A stretch of 64,000 nt of DNA from Noviherbaspirillum malthae (GTDB lineage: Bacteria > Pseudomonadota > Gammaproteobacteria > Burkholderiales > Burkholderiaceae_D): positions 1 to 64,000 of the forward strand of contig NZ_JACYXF010000025.1 in assembly GCF_015352985.1 (NCBI RefSeq), in the 5' to 3' direction. Positions 1-9,107 of the stretch are shown piece by piece. Positions within the stretch are counted from its first letter, which is position 1. The number at the start of each line of letters is the position of its first letter. The notes beneath the pieces were generated by a model, which saw only the letters and a program-made list of their open reading frames with translations, was not told the origin of the DNA and searched no databases. A program made the position numbers and the translations under genes.

Positions 1-788
1 GAGTCCGATTACGTTATCTTGCTTCAAGGCGTATTCTTTCCTTGTAAGAGGTTGATGATTCCGGAAGAACCATCAAGAATACGCCGCCTCACTTCCTCAC
101 GTCATACACAAGTTCCGAGCATAACTCAAGACGGCCAGAGGCGCTCCATAACACTGAAGCTGCAAATTTTAGATAGTGTGCTTGTCGGCGACTTCAATCG
201 CAACCTCTAAACGCTACAGATGCCAAAGGCAAGGCGTAAAAGCATTTCGACTAACGGCTTTGGCCAACTTACTCATCGCCAGCCTATCTGAAGCGCCTCC
301 TGAACGACTAGCGCAAACCCGATTCAGCAAAAGAAGCTCACTCACACCGAGAGTGCCACCATCGCATGCAGCATGTTCGCGCTGGCACTTAGCCGGAGGA
401 TTGCGGTCATTACGGGAGTGTACAGTGTACTGTGCAACGAGACTATCAAGTGTCTGCAGGCGGCCAGGGGCATCACGGCTATCTCTATAGTCGCCACACT
501 GATGTTAAGTAGTTTGAGGACCTTTTTTACATGCAGCATAACGTAACGGACCAACTTTGATTCTGAGTAAATCCACCGGCGCGAAGATCAGTCAAACAGC
601 GACGCTGACATCGACAATCGTTCTAATTTACTTCCGCTTCGTGACTTACGATATGTCTTGTCGTCGTAGGTGAATGTCGGAGGAACGCTGAGCTGGGTCA
701 CTCAGATTAGAGATGCGTCAACAACGGGAATGGTTCTTCGATCATGGTGTCGTACTGTTAACCAATTATGTCCAATCAGGTCGACGAG
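1..788. other. No supported gene (left edge to first receiver gene)
   Basis: I see no convincing coding region, RNA gene or mobile element here. The short open frames on both strands lack ribosome binding sites and have compositions unlike real proteins. The stretch may be decayed accessory DNA or a long leader of the receiver gene that follows. Confidence 0.5.
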
Positions 789-1211
789 ATGAATTCCATG
801 GTTTCTAACGTGCTCGTAGTTGAAGACGACGAAGCCGCCAGACAGCTAACATGTGAAATGCTTTCCGTACTTGGCCTTGAGGCACGAGGGGTGGCTACCG
901 CGGAAGAAGCCGTTGAGTTACTGCGCCGTGACAAATTCGTTTTCCTTGTGGCAGACATTGCATTGCCGGCCATGACGGGGATTGAACTGGCAACCTTGGC
1001 AGTCGATATCCAGCCAAATATCCGCATCATATTCGCCTCCGGTAATGGATACCTGATCTCCAATCGATTGGACTACGAGTTCATTCTGCTTCCCAAGCCC
1101 TACAATCTGGTGCAACTCAAACTCGCCCTCGAAGAATATCCACAATGGAACACGCTGCATCAACCGCAGCCTTCCGCCATCCAAGTAGCCCGATCACCCT
1201 TGCGAAGATAA
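789..1211 (+). CDS. Stand-alone response regulator receiver protein
   Basis: This is a single CheY-like receiver domain with no output domain. Visible are the acidic pocket (VVEDDE), the phospho-acceptor Asp in LVADIALP, the switch Ser in FASG and the conserved Lys in LLPKPY. An AGG lies 8 bases before ATG 789; ATG 768 and ATG 798 are alternatives. Such proteins usually relay phosphoryl groups from hybrid kinases, and two hybrid kinases lie within 10 kb. It is a paralogue of the receiver at 11667, sharing the pattern GxGxLxS before the PKP motif. Its partner cannot be told from sequence. Confidence 0.8.
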   Translation: MNSMVSNVLVVEDDEAARQLTCEMLSVLGLEARGVATAEEAVELLRRDKFVFLVADIALPAMTGIELATLAVDIQPNIRIIFASGNGYLISNRLDYEFILLPKPYNLVQLKLALEEYPQWNTLHQPQPSAIQVARSPLRR

Positions 1212-1443
1212 ACGAACGCTGCAAGGTTGAAGGGGAGATTTCATGAACTGAAGCAGTGCGTCGGCAGTTACCATTGCCGCACATTCTTAAGCAAACAATG
1301 AGGTCACGTGGAAAGGACTGAGCCTATACGCGGTCGGTTAACACTTCGTTACTTGGTTGATCAAAGTGGTACACCTTAAACTTTGATTAAACTCCGGATG
1401 CCTACGATTCGTCCAAGCACGATAGATATCAAGCGCAGATCGT

Positions 1444-1521
1444 ATGGATGCGGAAAATATTGTCGCGAATGTTTTACTGGCCATCTTTACGGCCACGGTT
1501 GTCTACTGGCTATTTTTTTGA
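1444..1521 (+). CDS. Possible 25-residue single-span membrane peptide
   Basis: The ORF encodes MDAENIVANVLLAIFTATVV followed by YWLFF. It has a short polar N-terminus and one continuous hydrophobic helix, as in bacterial small membrane proteins such as CydX or KdpF type subunits. A terminator-like hairpin starts about 30 bases after the stop, so the unit could be a short monocistronic transcript. The ribosome binding site is weak. No homologue is recognised, and chance occurrence is possible. Confidence 0.3.
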   Translation: MDAENIVANVLLAIFTATVVYWLFF

Positions 1522-1552
1522 ATCGCCACATGGCGACAGACATCTGGTAACA

Positions 1553-1575
1553 CCCCCGAAACAGGGGGCTCTTTT
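1553..1575 (+). terminator. Rho-independent terminator-like hairpin
   Basis: CCCCC (1553-1557), loop GAAACA, GGGGG (1564-1568), then CTCTTTT. The short all-GC stem with a T-rich tail fits an intrinsic terminator on the + strand, just after the 25-codon ORF. Confidence 0.5.
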
Positions 1576-2553
1576 CATGCAGGTTTGCAGGAAGCAGTCG
1601 GCTATTTTGGGGGGCTATGGGAGCTTTCCAATTGTGCGGGAAGGGGCGATCACCTTACCGCAAGTTACATGGCCTCGGCGGCATGTTAACTCAGTATGCG
1701 CACATATGCCACGCTTCAGGGTATAACCGCTGGCAGAAAATAACTTGAAGTCAACCATGCCGTTGCCGTTGCCGTATGCCGCAAGCAGAATAATGCCGCA
1801 AACAAACGTACGCGGCGGCGATAGTCCTAGAATGAAATTTCTTGGCCATGTCACAGTGGTTGAAAACGAATTCGGAGTAGGGATTCGGCACTTTCCGCAT
1901 CGAATTGCTATATTTCCTGTCGCGAACATCCCCGGTATAAAAAACCATTTATTTCTTATAAGGAAGCAATTTTCAAAGCGGGAAACCAGTCGGGTGAATC
2001 TAGTTGCGAATGGAAGCCAGGAGAGCGGAGTGTATAATGACGCATTATGTTGTTAGAGTTGCAATTGTGAAATGAAGGCCACCAAACGTCGGCACCAGCC
2101 GTGGATTCTGGAAGATATTGCTTTTTATGTGCCTACGTTGCTCGCCGCACAGGCTGCATACGAATGCATTCGAAGGACTGAGAACTTGACTGAGCCATTC
2201 GGTACCATTCTTCTTGCTTCGGGTCGTACGATTAACTGGATCCGAAGTAAATATCTTCCTGCCTCTCATCCTTGTGCGTCATCGCGCATGCACGCGATGT
2301 AGGGAAGGATTCAGGTATTTTTGAATTGAATGATCACTTGCAACCCATTCCGGATGCGGTCCTGGATATCGCAATCCGTAAAGCGACCGAAGCAGGCCTG
2401 TTTCCTCGGCATTGTTCAGCTGCTGAACATGCTGCGAATCGACAAACCACTGCGGCCATCCTTACTGCAGCGCTGGAAATCGCGTGCAAGTGCACTGTTG
2501 CATCGAAGTCCGGTGCACACTCGGATTGTGGCGAGCGACCTGCGGAGGAAAAT

Positions 2554-4707
2554 CTAAGAGGCGAATGAAAATCGATTCGTTTTGGCAGCAACCAAGCGTT
2601 GAACCTGACCGTCGAATCGGTCGGCTTTACTAATGAAGTCAAAGGCTTCATCCGCAGGAATTGGCTTGCTGAAGAAATGACCTTGCATAATGTCGCACTC
2701 ATGCTCAAGCAAGAATTGATACTGCGCTTCCGTTTCTGTTCCTTCTCCCACCACTTGCAGTCCAAGGCTGTGTGCCAGGCGAATTGTCGCCGTACTAATG
2801 GCGATATTGTTATTGTCGCTCTCGATATTCATCAGAAAACTCTTGTCAAGTTTCAGGCATTGAATGGGAAGCAATTTCAGGTAGCTCAACGATGAATATC
2901 CTGTTCCAAAATCGTCAATGGCAAGCCGTATTCCGAAGTTACGCAACGAGGATAATTTTCTGATGCATGCTTGGGGATCCTCCATTGCAGCCGATTCAGT
3001 AATTTCTATCTCGATGACTTTCCCGGGCAAGCGATATTTGGCCAGAGTGTTCTCGACAAAGGGAAGCAGATGCGGGCACCGAAGCTGTTCTGCTGACAGG
3101 TTGATGGCCATGGTGAGCTCTGTGAGCCCCGCGTCTTGCCATACCCGAAGTTGCTTGCACGCTGTGTCGAACACCCATTCGCCAATGGGAATGATCAGGC
3201 CACTTTCTTCTGCGATGTGGATGAACCGTTCAGGTGCAACGAAACCTTCCCGAGGATGATTCCACCGGAGGAGTGCCTCAACCCCGATGATACGCCGGTC
3301 AACGGTACGAAATTGCGGTTGAAAATAGAGTTCGAACTGATCAGTCGTCAGCGCTTTTTGCAAATCCTGTTGCCATCGCATGCGTTCAAGGGCGGCCGTA
3401 TTCATGTCCTCTGCAAAGAACTGAACGTTATTGCGGCCCGCGCCCTTGGCATGATACATCGCCGTGTCGGCCTTTTTCATCAGCACTTCGCTTTCTGATC
3501 CATCCTCCGGGAAACACGCAATGCCTATGCTTGCCGTCACATGCAACGACTTATTTTCAACGATAAAGACTTTTCTGAGGGCACCCAATATATTATCGGC
3601 GACCCGTCCTATTGCCGCAATATCGCCGGCGTCGGAAAGTACAACAACAAATTCATCGCCGCCTAGCCGCGCCACGATATCGCTACCACGTACGCATTTT
3701 CGTAGGCGACGGGAGACTTCAACTAATAATCCATCGCCTGCATTGTGACCGAGCGCATCGTTGACGGATTTGAATCGGTCGAGGTCGATAAACAAGGTTG
3801 CAAGTCGGTCTCGGTCCCGAGAGGCAGTGGCCATGGCTTGCGTTAACTGAATCTGAAAACTAAGCCGATTTGGAAGGCCGGTCAGGGCGTCATGATGTGC
3901 GAGATGGCTAATCGTCGCTGCGGCTGCCTTGTGATCATTAATATCCGTGATGGAGCCGACGTAGCCGACGACATTACCGTGGCGGTCCAGTTCTGCCTTA
4001 GCCTGGCCTAGCACCCATTTCACAGTACCGTTGGGTTGCATAAACCGGTATTCAGACTTGAATAACGAATTCGTGTTGGCAGCGTCGTACCACTCCTGTC
4101 CGACACGTTGCGTATCTTCCGGGTGCAACGCTCCTAGCCAACCTTTTCCCAATGCTGCCTTAACGCTCAGGCCGGTGATTTCGCACCAACGACTATTGAC
4201 GTAAAGGCAGTCTCCATTGGGTTCGGTGTGAAAAATACCTACGGGTGCGACCTCCGCGAGTGTTCGGTAATGTCGCTCAGATTCTTCGAGCGCTTGCTCA
4301 ACTAGTTTATGGCGCTCAATGTCACGTATCGTAACGATGTAGTTTTCGGGGTTGCCGTCAGATGAACGTACAATCGTGACCGACATTATCCCTGGGAATA
4401 CATTCCCTCTCTTATGCAGGAGATAAATCTCACCCGTCCAGCAATGATTGCTCTCCAGTGTGGGTCCTATGGCTGCATACTGGTGTCGATCAGTTTCTGT
4501 CGCAACGACGAAATTGGGATTTTGGCCGGCAATTTCCTCCATCGCAAACCCTGTGAGCTGACAGAAGCTCGGATTTGCGATCACTATGCGATTGTTGCAG
4601 TCGGTAATAACGATTCCCTCAGCACTTTGCCGAAAGACGGCGCTATACAGGAGCGACAGATCGTCTGTCGGAAGATCGCATCCTTGCTTGGTACGCTGGG
4701 TCGTCAT
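2554..4707 (-). CDS. PAS-PAS-GGDEF-EAL cyclic-di-GMP turnover protein
   Basis: The product is about 717 residues. Two N-terminal PAS domains (about residues 20-125 and 150-265, with PAC tails ending in RDIE and TDIND) are followed by a GGDEF domain with intact GGDEF and an EAL domain with intact EALLRW and DDFGTGYSSL. Both diguanylate cyclase and phosphodiesterase activity are therefore possible. No membrane segment is seen, so it should act in the cytoplasm on a signal bound by PAS. ATG 4707 is preferred over GTG 4740 because an AGG lies 8 bases upstream. It is one of three GGDEF/EAL genes in the window and lies next to hybrid kinases. The signal is unknown. Confidence 0.9.
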   Translation of the reverse strand: MTTQRTKQGCDLPTDDLSLLYSAVFRQSAEGIVITDCNNRIVIANPSFCQLTGFAMEEIAGQNPNFVVATETDRHQYAAIGPTLESNHCWTGEIYLLHKRGNVFPGIMSVTIVRSSDGNPENYIVTIRDIERHKLVEQALEESERHYRTLAEVAPVGIFHTEPNGDCLYVNSRWCEITGLSVKAALGKGWLGALHPEDTQRVGQEWYDAANTNSLFKSEYRFMQPNGTVKWVLGQAKAELDRHGNVVGYVGSITDINDHKAAAATISHLAHHDALTGLPNRLSFQIQLTQAMATASRDRDRLATLFIDLDRFKSVNDALGHNAGDGLLVEVSRRLRKCVRGSDIVARLGGDEFVVVLSDAGDIAAIGRVADNILGALRKVFIVENKSLHVTASIGIACFPEDGSESEVLMKKADTAMYHAKGAGRNNVQFFAEDMNTAALERMRWQQDLQKALTTDQFELYFQPQFRTVDRRIIGVEALLRWNHPREGFVAPERFIHIAEESGLIIPIGEWVFDTACKQLRVWQDAGLTELTMAINLSAEQLRCPHLLPFVENTLAKYRLPGKVIEIEITESAAMEDPQACIRKLSSLRNFGIRLAIDDFGTGYSSLSYLKLLPIQCLKLDKSFLMNIESDNNNIAISTATIRLAHSLGLQVVGEGTETEAQYQFLLEHECDIMQGHFFSKPIPADEAFDFISKADRFDGQVQRLVAAKTNRFSFAS

Positions 4708-5353
4708 GCGAAAGCCTACACAGAATAAAAACGCCTGCACATGATAACTCGCTCGTTCTATCCCTGCACAGTCGACCTACGACCTTTTCTCGCATGGTTG
4801 CATTTTAAGGACGGCGATGCAGGATATAGAGACGGAGGGCGGCGTAACACGAATTAACGCTATGGATGTGAAAGTAAATCCATGTCTGTGAAAAATATTT
4901 GCGTGCATACCAAGCGTGGCATCACTTGCTCGGATATCTAGGGCGGTACGCACGCGGAGAAATCTCGCGCAAACCATCACTATCAAATGCAGTATCCTCG
5001 GATAATCCCTCCCAAATCTAGAGATACATCAAGCTAGTCCAGAAACAAATCCACCGGCAATTGACATGAGTTCACGCGACGTTCGAAGCTTATCTAATAG
5101 CTATGGCCGTTGTTGTCGCGAAGAAGGTTTCACATCCTGCTATAGGGGGTGCCTTTCCGCAAGAAATTGCGCATTTTTTAGGCCAAGCTTAATTACAGTC
5201 AGTAATAGGCATTGATAGCAGAAGAATGACTGCATATTGTTTTATCAGCAATGAATGAAACCAAAGGAGACTAATGACTTTCTGTTAGTCAATTGGTATG
5301 AATTTTAGAACTGGCACCATCGGCAATTGCCGCCAACAATGCAAAGGTGCAGC
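4708..5353. other. Intergenic region between divergent signalling genes
   Basis: This probably holds both promoters. A small stem CGCAA/TTGCG with GAAA loop followed by six T (5158-5179) resembles a weak + strand terminator. Two minimal ORFs overlap at 5250-5288: a seven-codon one containing the AAAGGAG at 5263-5269, and M-T-F-C-stop just after it. They could be leader peptides of the downstream kinase, but this is speculative. Confidence 0.35.
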
Positions 5354-8300
5354 ATGCAAAGCCAGTCAATGCACAAGAGACTAAGCACATTTACACAAGA
5401 GCAACGGACCCAGATCGCATTTGCCCATTCCGGAGACTATGCCCAGATTTATACCGAGATAGACGGGACTATTGTTGACTGGAATCCGGCAGCGTCGCAA
5501 TTGTTCGGATGGAAGGAAACTGAGGTCAAGGGCCTTAATATCTCCGTGATCTTTACCGCCGAAGATATTGCATCAGGCGCGCCTGAAGAGGAGCGAGCTA
5601 TTGCAGCCCGACACGGGGTTACAGCAGATCAACGGTGGCATCAGCGGCAAAATGGCACGCCGTTTTGGGCGATCGGGCAGATGACGGCGCTGTATGACAA
5701 AGGCGAAGTGATCGGCTTTGCCAAGATACTTCGCGACCGGACAAGTGAACGCGCTACCGAGGAAAGGCTGACGATCGCCCAGCAGGTTGGCGGACTTGGC
5801 ACCTTTGAGTATTTTCCGGAAATCGGCATAGTCGTCACTTCCGATCAGTTCTGCCGGCTCTGGAATATCCCGATACAAGAACAGTATTCTGTCTCTCAAC
5901 TCGTGCCATTTCTTCATCGGGACGACAGGAGCGCGTTCTTTTCTCTCACTGAAGGTCTTGTCGAATCCCGGCTTCTCCTGGCAGGAGAGAGCAGCCCAAG
6001 ATGGATTGCTCGACGCGGCAAGGCGTTCTGTAGTGACCCAAAACGTCCTCCGCGTTTTGCGGGCGTCTGTTACGACATCAATGACTTGAAACGGACTGAA
6101 AACGACTTGCGGGACGCGCATTCTCGATTACAAGCGAGGGAAGCGCGCTTTCGGCAACTGGCTGAATTCGCACCAGGCATAACATGGTTAAGTGATGCGA
6201 GCGGCAACCTTACTTACCTCAACAGCCAGTGGCACAAATATTCCGGTCAGACTATCAACGAAGCGTTGCAGGATGGTTGGGCTAGCACTTTGCATCCCCT
6301 TGATGTTCCCAAGGTCCTTGCGGCATGGAACGCTGCGCTCCAGCGCGGCAATCATTACGAAGTCGAGGCACGCTTTCGACGACGGGACGGCATGTATCGT
6401 TGGTACCTTATCCGGGCAGAGGCGTTCCATGAGCCGGGAGGCCAGATTGCGGGATGGTTCGGAAGCAGCGTCGATATCCATGACAGGATGATGGCCGAGG
6501 CTGCGCTACGGGTGACTGAGCAGCGGCAGAAAACACTTCTGGATTTCGATGCAGTCGTACGCCGGCACACGCAACCTGGCGACATCATACGGGCTAGTTG
6601 CAAATTTTTGCTGAATTGTCTTCCGATAAAGATGGTCGCGTATGGGCGCGTCGAGCAGCACACCGATAGTGTGGAATTGCAGGCATGGATTACCCCTGAA
6701 GACGCTGTCATCAGCGGCACGATCAAGGCGGATGTTCTTATTCCCGATGGCATGGCCGGTCTCAATAAAGGACGAACTTACGTACGCGAGAATCACCATG
6801 TTCAGGGTGAACCTTGTCTGGGTAATCGATCTCCTGCCGACATGGTAAAAAGTATGTCGGCAAAAATCGTCGTCCCGCTCTTACATGACGGGGTTGCACA
6901 CTCGGTGTTATTCTTTGGCGACCAAGACATGCGCGCTTGGGAGCCTGGCGATATCGCCTTGATTGAAGAGATTTCACGCAAGATATGCCTTTCCCTTGAC
7001 GAAGCCCGTTCCGCAAACGAATTACAACGTCGCGTTCGAGAGATCGCAACCGAACGGGATCAGATTTGGCAAACGTCGCCTGACTTGCTCGTTGTTCTTG
7101 ATCTCAATGGGAAAATTCTGAGTGCGAATCCTGCTGTCAGGACCATCCTTGGATGGTCTGAAGACCAGTTTGTACGTCAGGACCTGGTCGATATCATCCA
7201 TCCGGAAGATCTGAACATCACTTATGAGGAGATCGCCCGCCACAACCAGCCGGGCTACCAGACGCGTCGATTCGTCATTCGATGCCGGCATGACGATGGA
7301 GCGTTTCGCTGGTTGTCCTGGACTGCATCTTCCACCAATGGCCGTATCTATGCGGTGGCGCGGGACATTACCGATATCAAGGCACAGGCGGAAGTCCTGA
7401 GCAAAGTCGAGGAAGAACTTCGACAGTCGCAAAAGATGGAGGCGGTCGGCCGTCTGACGGGCGGCATTGCGCATGACTTCAACAATCATCTGCAAGGTAT
7501 TTTCGGGTCGCTCGACCTCGCGCGGCACCTCCTTCAGACGGCGCGAACAGATGGAATAGCAAAGTACCTGGATCTGGCTGCAAATTCCACTGAAAAGGCT
7601 CGAGCCCTGACCCATCGATTGCTGGCGTTCTCACGACGTCAGCCGCTTGATCCGCGCCCTGTGGATGTCAATGAGCTAGTAGGGTCACTTGAAGATTTAC
7701 TGCACCGAACAATGGGGGCTAACGTTCGACTGGAAATACGGCCCACACTCAACAAGTGGTATGCCAGAGCAGATAGTAATCAACTTGAAAACGCGTTAAT
7801 CAACCTGGCAATCAACGCACGGGATGCGATGCCTGATGGTGGAACGTTGACGATCGAGACTGAAAATGTCACGTATGATGCGGTGCATCCAAGCCCGCAC
7901 ACATTTGTTGAAGCAGGTGACTATGTTGTCATTTCCGTAGCAGATGCTGGTGTTGGAATGACTGAAGAGGTTCTGGCACACGTCTTCGAACCCTTTTATA
8001 CAACTAAACCACCTGGAAAGGGAACAGGTTTAGGGCTTTCCATGGTCTATGGTTTTGCCAAGCAATCCCGCGGGGCGGTAACGATCGACAGCCGTCCGGG
8101 CGTTGGGACAACGGTCCGACTTCTTCTGCCTCGTGATATAGGCGCTGATCACAAGAGAGATAACCAGGCATGCATCGACCTGTTACCGCAAGCACGCACC
8201 GTCAAGACAATCGTTGTGGTGGAAGACGACCCGGTTGTGCGGGACGTCATCTGTGATGCGCTGTCCGAGCTCAATTACAACGTTCTTTCGGCCATGGACG

Positions 8301-8560
8301 GAAGCCAGGGATTGGAGATTTTAGACGGCAGCGGCCACGTCGATCTTTTGATTACCGATATTGTTTTACCAGACATCACTGGGATAGAGCTAGTGCAGTC
8401 GATACGCCATAACCGCCCGGAGATGAAGGTGCTACTGATGACTGGCTATGCTGAGCATGCTACGAACAAGAATGAAGGCCTCAAGCCGGACTACGAGCTC
8501 CTCACAAAGCCATTTTCCCTGCAAGACCTGACATTACGGCTGAAAAAGATCCTGGGCTAG
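5354..8560 (+). CDS. Multi-PAS/GAF hybrid sensor histidine kinase with C-terminal receiver
   Basis: The soluble hybrid kinase is about 1068 residues. N-terminal PAS domains (first at about 25-130, another about 270-395), a GAF-like region (about 400-560) and a further PAS (about 580-690) precede the phospho-acceptor domain (H in GGIAHDFNN), an ATPase domain (NARDAMPDGG, then DAGVGM and GTGLGLS) and a C-terminal receiver (VVVEDD, ITDIVLPDITG, LLTKPF). No membrane helix is seen, so it senses a cytoplasmic signal. AAAGG lies 6 bases before ATG 5354; ATG 5339 and TTG 5327 are in-frame alternatives. The HDFNN H-box type is typical of kinases of this family with a fused receiver. It ends 18 bases from a convergent zinc-ribbon gene. 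Confidence 0.9.
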   Translation: MQSQSMHKRLSTFTQEQRTQIAFAHSGDYAQIYTEIDGTIVDWNPAASQLFGWKETEVKGLNISVIFTAEDIASGAPEEERAIAARHGVTADQRWHQRQNGTPFWAIGQMTALYDKGEVIGFAKILRDRTSERATEERLTIAQQVGGLGTFEYFPEIGIVVTSDQFCRLWNIPIQEQYSVSQLVPFLHRDDRSAFFSLTEGLVESRLLLAGESSPRWIARRGKAFCSDPKRPPRFAGVCYDINDLKRTENDLRDAHSRLQAREARFRQLAEFAPGITWLSDASGNLTYLNSQWHKYSGQTINEALQDGWASTLHPLDVPKVLAAWNAALQRGNHYEVEARFRRRDGMYRWYLIRAEAFHEPGGQIAGWFGSSVDIHDRMMAEAALRVTEQRQKTLLDFDAVVRRHTQPGDIIRASCKFLLNCLPIKMVAYGRVEQHTDSVELQAWITPEDAVISGTIKADVLIPDGMAGLNKGRTYVRENHHVQGEPCLGNRSPADMVKSMSAKIVVPLLHDGVAHSVLFFGDQDMRAWEPGDIALIEEISRKICLSLDEARSANELQRRVREIATERDQIWQTSPDLLVVLDLNGKILSANPAVRTILGWSEDQFVRQDLVDIIHPEDLNITYEEIARHNQPGYQTRRFVIRCRHDDGAFRWLSWTASSTNGRIYAVARDITDIKAQAEVLSKVEEELRQSQKMEAVGRLTGGIAHDFNNHLQGIFGSLDLARHLLQTARTDGIAKYLDLAANSTEKARALTHRLLAFSRRQPLDPRPVDVNELVGSLEDLLHRTMGANVRLEIRPTLNKWYARADSNQLENALINLAINARDAMPDGGTLTIETENVTYDAVHPSPHTFVEAGDYVVISVADAGVGMTEEVLAHVFEPFYTTKPPGKGTGLGLSMVYGFAKQSRGAVTIDSRPGVGTTVRLLLPRDIGADHKRDNQACIDLLPQARTVKTIVVVEDDPVVRDVICDALSELNYNVLSAMDGSQGLEILDGSGHVDLLITDIVLPDITGIELVQSIRHNRPEMKVLLMTGYAEHATNKNEGLKPDYELLTKPFSLQDLTLRLKKILG

Positions 8561-8578
8561 GGGACGAAGGGCATTACC

Positions 8579-8803
8579 CTATACTTTGCTCGTGTTTGCT
8601 AGATAGGTCTTCAAGTCCGCTTGGGTAACGCGGTGTGTCAAGTAAATGTGCGTCGGGGCGCCAGCCGACAGGGTATTACAGTGCGGGCAGATTATTTGGC
8701 CAGGTATGCTGGTTAGAGCGGGATGGTATTCCTGCAAGATGATCCCATACCAACTGCGACACACATGGTTGTGGCAGCTCCTGATGTCTTTCAACTGACC
8801 CAT
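8579..8803 (-). CDS. Small zinc-ribbon-like protein, paralogue 1
   Basis: This is a 74-residue protein of unrecognised family. Four cysteines are arranged C-x4-C, 23 residues, C-x2-C (CHNHVC and CPHC), as expected for a zinc ribbon. It is clearly paralogous to the gene at 12296: both share HPALTS, then P-G, the CP[HY]CN knuckle and an IYLT motif at identical spacing. It sits tail-to-tail with a hybrid kinase gene. Zinc ribbons may bind nucleic acid or protein; no function is assigned. The paralogue supports that this is a real gene. Confidence 0.65.
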   Translation of the reverse strand: MGQLKDIRSCHNHVCRSWYGIILQEYHPALTSIPGQIICPHCNTLSAGAPTHIYLTHRVTQADLKTYLANTSKV

Positions 8804-9107
8804 CTGTCGATTACCCTACTACTCAGATATCTGTGATTTTCCGAGCACGCATTTTATCGGTAGAACCGCTATCTCGCCATCGTCTTATTTTGAGTATGGT
8901 CAACTTCTTATCCAATTTGCGTTGCGCATTAATACGCAAGTTTTCTGTAGAGCGAATAACCGAATTGGCATTACGCAGATGCCAAGTGGCCCAACGTCTT
9001 TGGGACGCCTGTCAAAATGCGAACATAGCAAGCCAACTCGCTGGGACTGATCGAATGTGTAGGTATGGCCGCCGCTGGCATCATGACGCAGTCTTGACGT
9101 TCGTCTC
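8804..9107. other. Intergenic, nothing recognised
   Basis: About 300 bases between two minus-strand genes. It presumably contains the promoter of the zinc-ribbon gene. No clear element was seen. Confidence 0.4.

Larger units (their letters stand above)
1212..2553. other. Long intergenic region with one small-ORF/terminator unit
   Basis: No large gene is supported. An inverted repeat ATCAAAG/CTTTGAT (1360-1366 and 1381-1387) lies upstream of a 25-codon hydrophobic ORF and a terminator-like hairpin, listed separately. A 98-codon frame starting with TTG at 2272 and ending at 2568 has a protein-like composition, but it has no start signal and overlaps the end of the convergent gene. I leave it unassigned. 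Confidence 0.4.

Noticed and set aside
2272-2568. 98-codon frame before the GGDEF-EAL gene
   Set aside because: Composition is protein-like, but it starts with TTG, has no ribosome binding site and overlaps the convergent gene end.
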